Source: Pseudomonas saudiphocaensis (GTDB lineage Bacteria > Pseudomonadota > Gammaproteobacteria > Pseudomonadales > Pseudomonadaceae). From it: a stretch of DNA of 64,000 nucleotides. The DNA is taken from contig NZ_CCSF01000001.1 of NCBI RefSeq assembly GCF_000756775.1, forward strand, positions 1 to 64,000. The letters run 5' to 3'. This document shows, one piece after another, positions 1 through 9,450 of the stretch (its first letter is position 1; the number at the start of each line of letters is the position of its first letter). The position numbers were made by a program, and so were the translations under genes. Under the pieces are notes generated by a model. That model ran no database searches. It had not been told where the DNA came from and saw only the letters and a list, made by a program, of their open reading frames with translations.

Positions 1-205
1 CTCGAAAGAGGGTCGGGGGTTTGTCTTTGTGCGGAAGAAATTCACTCCTGGCCATGCCAGCTCATGTGCAGATGGTTGCTTCGTTCGGTGTTCCGGCCAT
101 TAAGGTGCGCCGCGAAAGTACCGATGCTCTGCTCGCCGGGGAGTGCTAAGGTCTGAGGTTGCTCGTGCGAGCCTGAAAAATCGACCTTCCGGAGGAGTCA
201 GATTC

Positions 206-1216
206 ATGTCGTATAAAACCATCTATCTCAAGCCGGGCGGCGGCTATGACAATGTCGTTATCGGCAGTAGCGAAGCGGCGGCGCCAGAGGCTGGTGAAAT
301 TACCGTAAGGCTGCGTGCCAGTTCCCTCAACTATCATGACTTTGCCGTCGTCAGCGGCATGTGGGGGCCGAGTGTGCAGCGGATTCCCATGGCAGACGGT
401 GCCGGAGAGGTGGTTGCCGTAGGTGAGGGCGTCACCGAGTTTGCCGTAGGCGATCAGGTCGTGAGTACGTTTTTTCCTGACTGGCTCGACGGTGAGCCGC
501 AGCAGGAAGGTTTTGGAACGGTACCGGGCGACGGTGTCGATGGTTATGCTCGGGAAGCCGTTACGGCGCGTGCCACGTCTTTTACCAGGGCGCCCCAGGG
601 TTGGAGTCATGCTGAGGCTGCAACGCTTACTACGGCCGGTCTGACCGCCTGGCGCGCGTTGATGACTGACGACTCGCTGAAGCCTGGGGACAGCGTTCTT
701 ATCCAAGGTACCGGTGGGGTTTCGATCTTCGCGCTTCAGTTCGCCAAAATGGCCGGCGCGACGGTGATTGCCACCTCTTCCAGGGACGAGAAGCTGGAGC
801 GGCTGAAGGCCATGGGGGCCGACCACCTGATCAACTATCGCAGTACGCCCAACTGGGGCGAGAAGGTGCGTGAGTTAACCAATGATCGGGGCGTTGACCA
901 CGTCATCGAGGTAGGCGGGCCCGCGACCCTGGAGCAGTCGATGATTGCGGCACGTATTGGTGGGCATATTTCTGTGATTGGCATCCTTACCGGCGTCGCC
1001 GGGGAGCTGGGCATCGTTACTGCGCTGACACGGCAGTTGCGCCTGCAGGGTGTGCTGGTTGGAAACCGTACCCAGCAGCAGGAGATGATCAGGGCTATCG
1101 ATGCCAATGGCATGCGTCCGGTTATCGATAGCCATTTCCCGCTGGACGAAATTGTTGAGGCGTTCCGCTATCAGGAAAGTAATCGTCACTTCGGTAAAAT
1201 CTGCCTCGATATCTAA
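206..1216 (+). CDS. Zinc-independent quinone oxidoreductase-like dehydrogenase
   Basis: A 336-residue medium-chain dehydrogenase/reductase. The N-terminal GroES-like lobe is followed by a Rossmann domain with the nucleotide-binding motif GTGGVS at residues 168-173. The only cysteine is near the C-terminus, so the catalytic and structural zinc ligands of classical alcohol dehydrogenases are missing, which favours an NADPH quinone or enoyl reductase-like activity; the substrate is unknown. The ATG at 206 is chosen because GGAGG lies about 10 bases upstream (191-195); an in-frame extension to 143 has no ribosome site. It stands alone and is followed by a clear terminator. Family assignment is firm, exact reaction is not. 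Confidence 0.85.
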   Translation: MSYKTIYLKPGGGYDNVVIGSSEAAAPEAGEITVRLRASSLNYHDFAVVSGMWGPSVQRIPMADGAGEVVAVGEGVTEFAVGDQVVSTFFPDWLDGEPQQEGFGTVPGDGVDGYAREAVTARATSFTRAPQGWSHAEAATLTTAGLTAWRALMTDDSLKPGDSVLIQGTGGVSIFALQFAKMAGATVIATSSRDEKLERLKAMGADHLINYRSTPNWGEKVRELTNDRGVDHVIEVGGPATLEQSMIAARIGGHISVIGILTGVAGELGIVTALTRQLRLQGVLVGNRTQQQEMIRAIDANGMRPVIDSHFPLDEIVEAFRYQESNRHFGKICLDI

Positions 1217-1296
1217 GCAGGATTGCTTCCTGATCGCTAGGTAACCCTGGTCCTGAAACGGGCTTGCTCACTGTCGATTAGCTCAGTAACCAAGAC

Positions 1297-1323
1297 GCCC
1301 GATACAACGTATCGGGCTTTTTT
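1297..1323 (+). terminator. Rho-independent terminator after the dehydrogenase
   Basis: Nine-base-pair perfect stem (GCCCGATAC / GTATCGGGC) with a three-base loop followed by six T residues, 80 bases after the stop codon of the dehydrogenase gene. Confidence 0.85.
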
Positions 1324-1411
1324 GATTGCAAGAAAGCGCCGTTCAGAGAGCGACGGGTTCAAGTTTTTGAAACCGTCGTAACCCGCCGCTCCCAGCGGCT
1401 GGCATTCCAGC

Positions 1412-2137
1412 TCAGGTCAGCGTCGACTCAGCCCCACACAAACCAGAAATCTTGCTGTGCTGAAGCAATACGTAATCTTCGCCTTCACGCTGACCACGGC
1501 GCAGCGGGTTACGGGTGCAGTGTGGCGCGAAGCCGGCGTCGACGAAACGGTAGGGAAGATGCTCATCGCGACCTGGCGGAATGCCAAGGCGGGTTGTCTG
1601 GATGATATCGGGCCGCGCACCGATGTCATCTATACGCAGCCGCCTCGGGTCCATAGGTTTCGCATTCCATTCGACGACGGTCAGCCCCAGCGCCTTGCAC
1701 AATAGCGACTGGCCGGAGCAAAGACGGGTAAGTGCGCGCACGCCGCCAGCGGCTGCAGGGCTGTTGGCGAGCATGCGTTCCAGGGATGCTTCGGAGGAAA
1801 TCGTATCGACCCAGGGATAACCGGCTTTGATGCATACGGCGTTGCCATCGCCCTGAACACTGAAGTTCAGTGAGTCTCCGCCGCGCGAGTAATAGAGGTA
1901 GGGGTGCCCGGCGGGCATGAACATGGCTCGTCGTGACGGGCTGTTGCCTAGTGAGGAGTGACTGGCCTTCTCGTGGATATAGTAGGCCTCGGTTTCGATA
2001 ATACGAGCTGATAGCCACAGGCCGTCTACACAGTGGCGAATCACTGTCCCCAACAGCTCGCGTGCGACGAGCTGGGCGTCCCGGTCGAAGAAGGCATCGT
2101 CCAGATGTTTATGCTGTGGCTCGGCAAGACTGTCCAT
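1412..2137 (-). CDS. DNA-3-methyladenine glycosylase (AAG/MPG family)
   Basis: About 241 residues, the usual size for the bacterial members of the mammalian-type alkyladenine glycosylase family (Pur_DNA_glyco). Recognisable family segments are ARELLG, the RIIETEAY motif with the catalytic glutamate, and the RGGDSLNFSV stretch. The enzyme excises alkylated purines in base excision repair. Two adjacent ATG codons occur (2140 and 2137); the second is five bases from a GGAG and is preferred. A longer reading with an arginine-rich N-terminus is possible but lacks a ribosome site. The gene is downstream of ychF, separated from it by a strong terminator, so it is probably transcribed from its own promoter. 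Confidence 0.85.
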   Translation of the reverse strand: MDSLAEPQHKHLDDAFFDRDAQLVARELLGTVIRHCVDGLWLSARIIETEAYYIHEKASHSSLGNSPSRRAMFMPAGHPYLYYSRGGDSLNFSVQGDGNAVCIKAGYPWVDTISSEASLERMLANSPAAAGGVRALTRLCSGQSLLCKALGLTVVEWNAKPMDPRRLRIDDIGARPDIIQTTRLGIPPGRDEHLPYRFVDAGFAPHCTRNPLRRGQREGEDYVLLQHSKISGLCGAESTLT

Positions 2138-2259
2138 CATTACTCCATTGTCAGCAAGTCTCCCTCTACGACCGCATAAGCGGAACGAATCTCCAGTGTC
2201 GACGGTAATTACCACGATGCCCGATGGGTGGAGCCAGGCTTTGCCTATCGCTAGAACGC

Positions 2260-2285
2260 AAAAAGCCCCGCATGTGCGGGGCTTT
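2260..2285 (-). terminator. Terminator of the ychF operon
   Basis: Near-perfect hairpin AAAGCCCCGCA / TGCGGGGCTTT with a two-base loop; on the minus strand it is followed by a run of T, and it lies just after the ychF stop codon. The symmetric stem could also work in the other direction. Confidence 0.85.
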
Positions 2286-2304
2286 CTGACTCGAGTAACT
2301 TTGG

Positions 2305-3405
2305 TCAGACGTTAAATCTGAAATGCATAACGTCGCCGTCTTTGACGATGTACTCCTTGCCTTCCAGACGCCATTTGCCGGCTTCCTTGGCGCCGGCTTC
2401 GCCCCGGTACTGGATAAAGTCGTTGTAGGCGATGACTTCGGCGCGGATGAAGCCTTTTTCAAAGTCGGTGTGAATCACGCCGGCGGCCTGCGGAGCGGTG
2501 GCACCGACCTTGACGGTCCAGGCGCGGACTTCCTTCACGCCAGCGGTGAAGTAGGTCTGCAGGTTGAGCAGCTCGTAACCGGCGCGGATCACGCGGTTCA
2601 GACCCGGCTCTTCAAGGCCGAGGGCCTCGAGGAACATGTCCTTCTCCTCGCCGTCATCCAGCTCGGCGATTTCCGCTTCGATCTTGTTGCACACCGGGAC
2701 CACGATGGCGCCTTCTTCATCGGCGATAGCGCGCACGATGTCCAGCAGCGGATTGTCTTCGAAGCCGTCTTCGGCAACGTTGGCGATGTACATGACCGGC
2801 TTGCTGGTCAGCAGGTGGAAGCCGCGGACGATCTGCTTCTCCTCGGCGCTCATGTCACGCAGCAGCGTGCGTGCCGGCTTGCCTTCGGTGAAGTGGGGAA
2901 TCAGCTTTTCCAGCAGCGCTTTCTGCGCCAGGGCTTCCTTGTCGCCGCCCTTGGCGTTGCGGGTGACCTTTTGCAGTTGTTTCTCGCAGCTGTCGAGGTC
3001 GGCGAAGATCAGCTCCAGGTCGATGATCTCGATGTCGCGCTTGGGATCGACCGAGTTGGCCACATGGATGACGTTGTCATCCTGGAAGCAGCGCACCACG
3101 TGGGCGATGGCATCGGTCTCGCGGATGTTGGCGAGGAACTTGTTGCCCAGGCCTTCGCCTTTGGAAGCGCCGGCCACCAGGCCGGCGATGTCGACGAACT
3201 CCATGGTTGTGGGCAGCACGCGCTCAGGCTTGACGATTTCCGCCAACGCCGCCAGGCGGGCGTCGGGCATCGGCACGATGCCACTGTTCGGCTCGATGGT
3301 GCAGAAGGGGAAGTTTTCTGCAGCGATACCGGACTTGGTAAGGGCGTTGAACAGGGTGGACTTGCCGACGTTGGGCAGGCCGACGATGCCGCAATTGAAT
3401 CCCAT
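2305..3405 (-). CDS. ychF: Redox-responsive ATPase YchF (Obg family)
   Basis: A 366-residue P-loop protein. The G1 motif GLPNVGKST is at residues 8-16, followed by a switch-II segment (DIAGLVAGA) and a C-terminal TGS domain, as in E. coli YchF, which prefers ATP over GTP and binds ribosomes. It is the last gene of the minus-strand series prs-rplY-pth-ychF; the pth-ychF adjacency is conserved in many gammaproteobacteria. The start is an ATG just after a GAGGG-type ribosome site on the minus strand. Length and all motifs are normal. Confidence 0.97.
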   Translation of the reverse strand: MGFNCGIVGLPNVGKSTLFNALTKSGIAAENFPFCTIEPNSGIVPMPDARLAALAEIVKPERVLPTTMEFVDIAGLVAGASKGEGLGNKFLANIRETDAIAHVVRCFQDDNVIHVANSVDPKRDIEIIDLELIFADLDSCEKQLQKVTRNAKGGDKEALAQKALLEKLIPHFTEGKPARTLLRDMSAEEKQIVRGFHLLTSKPVMYIANVAEDGFEDNPLLDIVRAIADEEGAIVVPVCNKIEAEIAELDDGEEKDMFLEALGLEEPGLNRVIRAGYELLNLQTYFTAGVKEVRAWTVKVGATAPQAAGVIHTDFEKGFIRAEVIAYNDFIQYRGEAGAKEAGKWRLEGKEYIVKDGDVMHFRFNV

Positions 3406-3451
3406 GAGTGGTGAACCCTCGCGCAGATGAATCGAAAAAGGTGAGGAGCTG

Positions 3452-4036
3452 TTAAGCCTTTTGGCTGTGCAGGCGACGCATCGCGGCCGTCCAGTCGCCA
3501 GTCAGGATTTCCGGAAGTACATCGAAGGTGAAATCGATGCTGGCATCCAGCTTTTCGCGTTCTGACTGGGGAGCGCGACCCAGCACATAGCCGGTAACCA
3601 AGCTGCTGTGTCCGGGATGGCCGATGCCCAGCCGCAGACGGTGAAAATTGTTTTGATTGCCGAGCCTGGCGATGATGTCGCGCAGGCCATTGTGCCCGCC
3701 GTGCCCACCGCCCTGTTTGAGCTTGGCGACGCCGGGGGGCATGTCGAGTTCATCATGGGCAACGAGGATGGACTCGGGAGGAATTCGGTAAAAGCCAGCC
3801 AGTGCCGCCACCGCTTGACCGCTGCGGTTCATGAATGTGGTGGGGATCAACAGGCGGACATCTTCGCCCTGATGGCGAAACTTGCCGACCAGGCCAAAGT
3901 ACTTGCGATCGGCGCTGAGGTTGACGCCTTTGGCGGCGGCCAGACGCTCAACGAAAAGGGCCCCTGCGTTATGCCGGGTCTGGTCGTATTCGGGACCTGG
4001 ATTACCCAAGCCAACGATCAGTTGTACGGCAGTCAC
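3452..4036 (-). CDS. pth: Peptidyl-tRNA hydrolase
   Basis: A 194-residue Pth family protein that releases peptides from drop-off peptidyl-tRNA. The N-terminal signature [16 protein letters not shown] contains the catalytic histidine, and the conserved FMNRSG and [10 protein letters not shown] motifs hold the substrate-binding asparagine and the catalytic aspartate. It lies 37 bases after rplY and 46 bases before ychF, with all three on the minus strand, so co-transcription is likely. Nothing unusual is seen. Confidence 0.97.
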   Translation of the reverse strand: MTAVQLIVGLGNPGPEYDQTRHNAGALFVERLAAAKGVNLSADRKYFGLVGKFRHQGEDVRLLIPTTFMNRSGQAVAALAGFYRIPPESILVAHDELDMPPGVAKLKQGGGHGGHNGLRDIIARLGNQNNFHRLRLGIGHPGHSSLVTGYVLGRAPQSEREKLDASIDFTFDVLPEILTGDWTAAMRRLHSQKA

Positions 4037-4073
4037 GACAGAGGCCCTTCCTATTCAGCAAGCTGCGAGTGGA

Positions 4074-4694
4074 TTACTCGTCAGCGGCTTCTTCTTTCTC
4101 GGCGTCATCATCTTTGTTCACGCGTGGTGCGTGAATGTTGACGACCGGGAGGTCGCTACCGTGCTGCAGAGCAACGAAGGCAACGCCTTGCGGCAGTTTC
4201 AGGTCGCTCATGTGCAGAACCTGGCCGACTTCCATGTTGGCGATGTCGACTTCGATGAAGTCCGGCAGGTCTTGCGGCAGGCAGGTCACTTCAGCGTCTG
4301 GCAGGTTCAGGTAGACTTCGCCACCCTGCTGCTTGACGCCAATGGAGGTCTCCTGGTTGATCAGGTGTACCGGTACGGTAGCGGTCAGCTTCTGGCCAGC
4401 GATAACGCGCTGGAAGTCAGCGTGCAGAACGAAGCCTTTGGCCGGATGACGCTGCAGCGCCTTGATCACCACGTCCTGGCTCTTGCCATCGACGTTCAGC
4501 GTGATGATGTTGCTGAACGCGATTTCGTTTTCCAGCATCTTGGCCAGGTCTTTGGCGAGGAGGCTGATCGATTGCGGCGCAGCTTCGCCACCGTAGATCA
4601 CGGCCGGTACGAGGTTGGCGTTACGACGCAGGCGGCGGCTCGCACCTTTCCCCAGGTCGGAACGCTCTTGGGCATCCAGTTTGAAGTCAGTCAT
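4074..4694 (-). CDS. rplY: 50S ribosomal protein L25 (long CTC form)
   Basis: 206 residues: an N-terminal L25 domain that binds 5S rRNA (start MTDFKLDAQ) plus the C-terminal beta-domain of the general-stress CTC form, ending in an acidic tail rich in D and E. The start at 4694 is set by a GGAG eight bases upstream; the open frame runs further but without a ribosome site. It follows prs across a weak hairpin, which is the usual prs-rplY-pth order of pseudomonads. Confidence 0.96.
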   Translation of the reverse strand: MTDFKLDAQERSDLGKGASRRLRRNANLVPAVIYGGEAAPQSISLLAKDLAKMLENEIAFSNIITLNVDGKSQDVVIKALQRHPAKGFVLHADFQRVIAGQKLTATVPVHLINQETSIGVKQQGGEVYLNLPDAEVTCLPQDLPDFIEVDIANMEVGQVLHMSDLKLPQGVAFVALQHGSDLPVVNIHAPRVNKDDDAEKEEAADE

Positions 4695-4757
4695 TGTGTT
4701 TCTCCAGGATAGCAACGCGCCCGATGTGCTTGCGACCAGCACTATCGGGCGGTTGGA

Positions 4758-4781
4758 TAAAGCCCCGCAGTAAGACGGGGC
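4758..4781 (-). terminator. Weak hairpin between prs and rplY
   Basis: On the minus strand GCCCCG / CGGGGC forms a six-pair stem with an eight-base loop, followed by only three T residues. It may partly attenuate read-through from prs into rplY rather than stop it. Confidence 0.45.
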
Positions 4782-4816
4782 ACATTTTCGCTCTGCGCGA
4801 GCGCTGGGCTTTTGGC

Positions 4817-5758
4817 CTAGCGGAACATCGCGCTGATCGATTCAGCATTGCTGATGCGGCGAACCGCCTCAGCCACCATTGGCGCAATGTCCAACTGGCG
4901 AATACGGTTACAGGACTGGGCGGCAGCCGACAGCGGAATGGTATTGGTCACCACCAGTTCGTCGAGGATCGAGCCTTCGATGTTCTCGATGGCGCGACCG
5001 GACAGAATCGGGTGGGTGCAATACGCCAGAACTTTCTCTGCACCGTGATCTTTCAGTGCAGCCGCGGCGTGGCACAGGGTGCCGGCGGTGTCGACCATGT
5101 CATCGACCAGGATGCAGGTACGGCCCTCGACATCACCGATGATGTGCATGACTTCCGACACGTTGGCCTTGGGCCGACGCTTGTCGATAATCGCCAGATC
5201 CACGCCCAGCGCCTTGGCCACCGCACGGGCGCGAACCACGCCGCCAATGTCGGGGGAGACGATCATCAGGTTCTCGAAACGCTGTGCCTGGATGTCATCG
5301 ACCAGGACCGGCGAGCCGTAGATGTTGTCTACGGGCATGTCGAAGAAGCCCTGGATCTGATCGGCGTGCAGGTCGACGGTAAGGACGCGGTTGACGCCCA
5401 CTACATCGAGCATGTCGGCCACAACCTTGGCACTGATCGGTACGCGAGCCGAACGCGGACGACGGTCCTGGCGGGCGTAACCGAAGTAGGGAATGACAGC
5501 CGTGATACGGGTAGCCGAGGAGCGGCGGAAGGCATCAGCCATTACCACCAGTTCCATCAGGTTGTCATTGGTCGGCGCGCAGGTCGGCTGGATCAGGAAG
5601 ACGTCCTTGCCGCGAACATTTTCATTGATTTCGACACTGATTTCGCCGTCGGAAAACTTTCCGACGTAGGCGTCACCGAGGGGGATATGCAACTGACGTA
5701 CGACACGCCGGGCCAGATCGGGGTTGGCGTTCCCCGTGAAGACCATCATCTTGGACAC
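4817..5758 (-). CDS. prs: Ribose-phosphate pyrophosphokinase (PRPP synthetase)
   Basis: 313 residues, class I PRPP synthetase, making 5-phosphoribosyl diphosphate from ribose 5-phosphate and ATP for purine, pyrimidine, histidine, tryptophan and NAD synthesis. Diagnostic motifs are [10 protein letters not shown], the ATP-binding YFGYARQDR, the divalent-metal motif [10 protein letters not shown] and the PRPP loop [10 protein letters not shown]. The product serves the phosphoribosyltransferases upp and hpt encoded elsewhere in this window. It lies directly downstream of the two tRNA-Gln genes but after a strong hairpin terminator, so it probably has its own promoter. Confidence 0.97.
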   Translation of the reverse strand: MSKMMVFTGNANPDLARRVVRQLHIPLGDAYVGKFSDGEISVEINENVRGKDVFLIQPTCAPTNDNLMELVVMADAFRRSSATRITAVIPYFGYARQDRRPRSARVPISAKVVADMLDVVGVNRVLTVDLHADQIQGFFDMPVDNIYGSPVLVDDIQAQRFENLMIVSPDIGGVVRARAVAKALGVDLAIIDKRRPKANVSEVMHIIGDVEGRTCILVDDMVDTAGTLCHAAAALKDHGAEKVLAYCTHPILSGRAIENIEGSILDELVVTNTIPLSAAAQSCNRIRQLDIAPMVAEAVRRISNAESISAMFR

Positions 5759-5793
5759 GCGCAGTACCTGCCTGAGGGTGGGTCCGATGAAAC

Positions 5794-5830
5794 AAAAAGC
5801 TGTTCAAAAGGCCGGGCTCTTTGAACAGCT
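5794..5830 (-). terminator. Terminator after the tRNA-Gln pair
   Basis: On the minus strand an 11-base-pair perfect inverted repeat (AGCTGTTCAAA / TTTGAACAGCT) encloses a GC-rich loop and is followed by TTTTTG. It sits between the tRNA-Gln genes and prs. Confidence 0.85.
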
Positions 5831-5840
5831 CTCAAGTGTA

Positions 5841-5915
5841 TGGCAGGGGCGGCTGGATTCGAACCAACGCATGCCAGGATCAAAACCTGGTGCCTTACCG
5901 CTTGGCGACGCCCCT
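5841..5915 (-). tRNA. tRNA-Gln (anticodon TTG), downstream copy
   Basis: 75 bases including an encoded CCA end. The acceptor stem AGGGGCG / CGCCCCT pairs perfectly, the T-arm holds GGTTCGAATCC, and the anticodon stem CCAGG-TTTTGAT-CCTGG presents anticodon TTG for glutamine codons. The gene body is identical to the second copy 46 bases away. Confidence 0.96.
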
Positions 5916-5961
5916 GTGGAAAAACATATTGCTGCTTGATCGTACGTACCCTTGAGGGTTG

Positions 5962-6036
5962 TGGCAGGGGCGGCTGGATTCGAACCAACGCATGCCAGGA
6001 TCAAAACCTGGTGCCTTACCGCTTGGCGACGCCCCT
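5962..6036 (-). tRNA. tRNA-Gln (anticodon TTG), upstream copy
   Basis: Same 75-base sequence as the neighbouring copy, including encoded CCA, lying 18 bases downstream of the ispE stop codon. The two copies are probably cut from one transcript that may start upstream of ispE or lolB. Confidence 0.96.
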
Positions 6037-6054
6037 GTATCGTACAACCGAATG

Positions 6055-6915
6055 CTAGGCATTCACTTCCTGCTCCAGTTCTTTGAGCTTGCGGTGCAAC
6101 ATCGAAATATTGCGTCCTTGGGCTACAAAACCAGGCATGTCGGCTGGAAGCTGGCGGCAGACTTTATCAGCCTCGGCCTTGTTTGGAAAGCTTCCAAACA
6201 CACAAGCTCCAGTGCCAGTCATTTTTGCTGGAACAAATTTGTTCAGCAAGTTCAAAGCGTTACGGACTTCCGGAAAGCGCTTTTCTACGACCGGCTGGCA
6301 GTCGTTATGACCACCCCCTGCAAGAAGGCTGCGAACTGTAATGGCCGGGGTATTGCGTGTCAACTCTGGGTCGGAAAATATTTCCGCTGTACTAACAGAG
6401 ACTTGCGGCGCGATGACCAGATACCAGGGCTCGCTCAATTCCACCGGCTGCAGACGTTCGCCAACACCTTCGGCAAAGGCTGCGCGGCCGCGGACGAATA
6501 CCGGGACATCGGCACCAAGCTCCAGTCCGATCCGAGCCAGGCAGTCCTCGCCCATGTTGGTCTGCCAGAGATGGTCTAGCCCTAGAAGGGTGGTCGCAGC
6601 ATCGGAGCTGCCGCCGCCGATTCCGCCTCCCATTGGCAGCCGTTTAAGCAGCTGGATATCGGCCCCCAAGGGGCAGCCACTGCGTGATTGCAGAAGGCGG
6701 GCGGCGCGGACGATCAGGTTGCTGTCGTGATCGACGCCGGGCAGCTCGGTATGCAGGCGTATCTGTCCGTCGTTGCGCAGGGTGAAGGTCAGCTCGTCAC
6801 CATGGTCGAGAAACTGGAACAGCGTCTGCAGCTCATGGTAGCCATCGGCGCGGCGACCCGTGATATGCAGCATCAGGTTGAGCTTCGCCGGGGCGGGCAG
6901 GCGGAGCGTGCTCAT
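6055..6915 (-). CDS. ispE: 4-diphosphocytidyl-2-C-methyl-D-erythritol kinase
   Basis: 286-residue GHMP-family kinase of the MEP isoprenoid pathway; it phosphorylates CDP-methylerythritol, whose product is the substrate of IspF (encoded at 52.1 kb in this window). The N-terminal [20 protein letters not shown] signature and the glycine-rich ATP loop [15 protein letters not shown] are intact. The start codon overlaps the lolB stop by one base (TGATG), indicating translational coupling, and the gene is followed by two tRNA-Gln genes. Confidence 0.97.
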   Translation of the reverse strand: MSTLRLPAPAKLNLMLHITGRRADGYHELQTLFQFLDHGDELTFTLRNDGQIRLHTELPGVDHDSNLIVRAARLLQSRSGCPLGADIQLLKRLPMGGGIGGGSSDAATTLLGLDHLWQTNMGEDCLARIGLELGADVPVFVRGRAAFAEGVGERLQPVELSEPWYLVIAPQVSVSTAEIFSDPELTRNTPAITVRSLLAGGGHNDCQPVVEKRFPEVRNALNLLNKFVPAKMTGTGACVFGSFPNKAEADKVCRQLPADMPGFVAQGRNISMLHRKLKELEQEVNA

Positions 6916-7535
6916 CAGTGGCCGAGCTGGCGTGGCTGCCAGTCCTTGATGACTAGAGTGATTTGCAGATCGCGACCCTCCAGCTTGATGCGCGACGGCA
7001 GGGCGAGACCGTCTTCTTCCTCGTAAGCGAGGTACTGAACGTCCCAGTTGTCCTGCTGCAGTGTCGCCAGCCGTCCGTTGTGATCGAGGCTGATACGGCT
7101 GCGGCTATCAGGTGCCGGTAGCCCGCGAATCCACCAGAGCAGATTGGAAACCGGCAGTTGCCATCCAAGCTGGCTTTCAACCAGCGCTTCCGGTGATTGC
7201 GCCTCGAAACGGCCCTGTCCGGCGACTTCCAGGGTCACAGCGTCTGATCGGCCGGTGAGGCGGGTGGCGCCGCGACCCAGCGGGCCGGAGAGGCGGATAT
7301 CGAAATAGTCTTGGCGCTGGAGCCAGAACAGGGTGCCGCTGCCGGAGTCCTGTGGTGCGCGAATGCCGATCTTGCCACTGATTTGCCAGCCATCGATGTG
7401 GCTGATCCGCGCCTTGTGGGATTTCCAGTCTTCAGGGTTGCCGGGGCCTTGAACGGATTCTTGCGGGCCAAGGCCGGCGCAACCGGCTAGCAGAAGGGCA
7501 AGTAGCGGCAGCAGCAAGTTTCGCATGGGGAGCAT
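6915..7535 (-). CDS. lolB: Outer-membrane lipoprotein insertion factor LolB
   Basis: 206-residue lipoprotein with a leucine-rich signal and lipobox LLAGC (Cys19), so it is itself lipid-anchored, in the outer membrane. LolB takes lipoproteins from LolA and inserts them into the outer membrane. The segment [12 protein letters not shown] and the downstream beta-rich region fit the family. The start at 7535 is three bases after the stop of the upstream TPR gene; a second ATG three codons later is an alternative. The order TPR-lolB-ispE is conserved in pseudomonads. Confidence 0.93.
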   Translation of the reverse strand: MLPMRNLLLPLLALLLAGCAGLGPQESVQGPGNPEDWKSHKARISHIDGWQISGKIGIRAPQDSGSGTLFWLQRQDYFDIRLSGPLGRGATRLTGRSDAVTLEVAGQGRFEAQSPEALVESQLGWQLPVSNLLWWIRGLPAPDSRSRISLDHNGRLATLQQDNWDVQYLAYEEEDGLALPSRIKLEGRDLQITLVIKDWQPRQLGH

Positions 7536-7538
7536 GGG

Positions 7539-9266
7539 TCAGGGTTTCTCCGAGCCAGTCAGGCGTTGCAGGGTTTCACGCAGGATCGGGCTGTCCGGTT
7601 GTTCCTTCAGGGCCTGTGCCCAGATCGCACGCGCCTCGCGCCGTTTGCCGGCGGCCCAGAGCACCTCACCTAGATGGGCCGCGACCTCGTGGTCGGGAAA
7701 GCGCTGGTGGGCCTGGCGCAACTGGGCTTCGGCTTCTTCCAGATTACCCAGGCGGTAATTCACCCAGCCGAGGCTGTCGAGAATTGCTGCGTCGTCCGGG
7801 TTCAATGCAAAGGCCTGCTCGATCAGTTCCAAGGCTTCGCTGTAACGCTCCGTGCGGTCGGCCAGGGTGTAGCCCAGGGCGTTAAGGGCCATGGCGTTGT
7901 CCGGTTCGCGTTCGATGATAAAGCGCAGGTCCCGTTCCAGCTGTTTCAGATCTCCGCGCTTCTCGGCAACCATGGCGCGGGTATAGAGCAGGGTGAGGTC
8001 GTCGGGAAACTCCTCTAGGGCCTGTTCGGTCAGCTTCCAGGCCTGATCGGTCCGCTGTTGTCCGGAAAGTGCTTCGATCTCGATGAGATACAGCTGGATC
8101 GCGTAATCAGGCTGCTGTTCGCGGGCGCGGGTCAGCATATGCGAGGCCTCCTGGTTGCGGCCCAGGGAGAAAAGTAATTCGGCCTGTAGAAGTTGCGCGG
8201 GCAGGTATTCATTGCCGGGGCTGACCTGGGCAAAAGCGGCCAGGGCCTGCTCCGGTTCGCCCAGCTCGCGCCAGGCACGACCCAGGTTGAATTGGGCGGC
8301 ATCGACATGGCTGCCGCGTTCGATCAATTCTTCCAGATAGACGATCGCTTCGCGCCAGGCCTGAGCCTCGAGGCAGACCAGCGCCATGGAGAAGCGCAGG
8401 TCGTCGTCACCGGGATATTGCTGAACCAGCGTGGCGAATTCGCCCATGGCATCGTCGAGACGCTCCTGCTCTACCAGCAGCCGTGCAAAGGTCAGGCGCA
8501 GGCGCTTGTCCTCGGGGTGCCGCCGCAGGCTTTTTTCCAGGAGCGGGACGGCTTCGTCGCCGCGGTCGAGAATCTGCAGCAAGCGTGCCTGCAAAAGTGT
8601 CGACGGAATCTGTTGCTGGTCGGTGGATTGCTCTTCAAGCAGGGCCAGCGCTTCTTCGATGCGCTCGTCCTGCTGCAGCAGCACGGCTTTGCCGAATGTC
8701 AGCTGCGGATTACCGGGATGCCTGGCCAACAGTTGATCGAAGCTTTGCAGCAGGCCGGCACGGGTCTCCGGGCCGGTCTGGGCAGCTGACAGGGCGAGGA
8801 AGTCAAAGTGGGTGTCACCCTGGCCCTGCAGGACCTTTTCCATGAATTCCAGGGACTCTTCATAGCGACCGGCGCGCGCCAGCTGAACGGCGGCGGCTCG
8901 CTGTGCCTCAAGGTTGCCCGGAGCGTTGCTGGCCCAGATCATCGCGGTATCGAGTGCTGCCTGCTCGGCGCCCAGATACTCGGCGATACGAAAACCGCGC
9001 TCGGCGACGCCGGCATCCTGAGTCGCATTGGCCTGGCGGACGTAGTTGTTCAGGGCGATATCGAAACGATTACGCTGCCCGGCTAGCTCGGCCACCAAGA
9101 GGGAATACAGGGTGTCTCTGCTGAAGGACGCATATTCGTCGGGACCGATTGTCGCAGGCTCGGGCATCGACTCCTCGACCGGCGGGCTGCTTTCGGGAGC
9201 GCTTTGCAAAAGGCTTTGGCAACCACTGAGAAACAGGGCGGCGCTGAGGACGAGAAGCTTATTCAT
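7539..9266 (-). CDS. Tetratricopeptide-repeat lipoprotein
   Basis: 575 residues. It starts with a lipoprotein signal (MNKLLVLSAALFLSGC, Cys16) followed by roughly a dozen TPR-like helical hairpins; later repeats such as NALGYTLADR and DSLGWVNYRLGN fit the TPR consensus well. It is probably a periplasm-facing scaffold protein. It sits head-to-head with hemA and directly precedes lolB-ispE; the equivalent gene occupies the same place in other pseudomonads, but I know of no firm function. The start at 9266 is chosen because it gives a perfect lipoprotein signal; the ribosome site there is poor and upstream codons remain possible. Confidence 0.85.
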   Translation of the reverse strand: MNKLLVLSAALFLSGCQSLLQSAPESSPPVEESMPEPATIGPDEYASFSRDTLYSLLVAELAGQRNRFDIALNNYVRQANATQDAGVAERGFRIAEYLGAEQAALDTAMIWASNAPGNLEAQRAAAVQLARAGRYEESLEFMEKVLQGQGDTHFDFLALSAAQTGPETRAGLLQSFDQLLARHPGNPQLTFGKAVLLQQDERIEEALALLEEQSTDQQQIPSTLLQARLLQILDRGDEAVPLLEKSLRRHPEDKRLRLTFARLLVEQERLDDAMGEFATLVQQYPGDDDLRFSMALVCLEAQAWREAIVYLEELIERGSHVDAAQFNLGRAWRELGEPEQALAAFAQVSPGNEYLPAQLLQAELLFSLGRNQEASHMLTRAREQQPDYAIQLYLIEIEALSGQQRTDQAWKLTEQALEEFPDDLTLLYTRAMVAEKRGDLKQLERDLRFIIEREPDNAMALNALGYTLADRTERYSEALELIEQAFALNPDDAAILDSLGWVNYRLGNLEEAEAQLRQAHQRFPDHEVAAHLGEVLWAAGKRREARAIWAQALKEQPDSPILRETLQRLTGSEKP

Positions 9267-9450
9267 AGGGAATACGGGGTTGATCTGCGGTCGCGGCATG
9301 ATGACACAAGCCGTCAGGCAAGCACATGGGGCGGGCTCGCAAGGCGATTTGGCTGGAACGATGCAGTACAGACAATTGAGGTCAACGGTTGTTCTGAAGC
9401 AGGCGAAGTAGGAGAATCCCGCGTTCTGTTTTGGAATCAACGACCCCCGC

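Noticed and set aside
3-149. Open frame without stop from the window edge to TAA at 147-149, possibly the 3' end of a preceding gene
   Set aside because: Only 48 codons, no recognisable motif, and such a run is expected by chance at this GC content.
2323-3414. Long plus-strand frame opposite ychF (363 codons)
   Set aside because: It is a shadow of the ychF codon pattern; the minus-strand product has all YchF motifs while this frame has none.
4694-5824. Long plus-strand frame opposite prs (376 codons)
   Set aside because: No motif and no ribosome site; explained by the codon bias of prs.
5841-6036. A 75-base direct repeat, considered as CRISPR-like or mobile repeat
   Set aside because: Both copies fold as complete tRNA-Gln genes.
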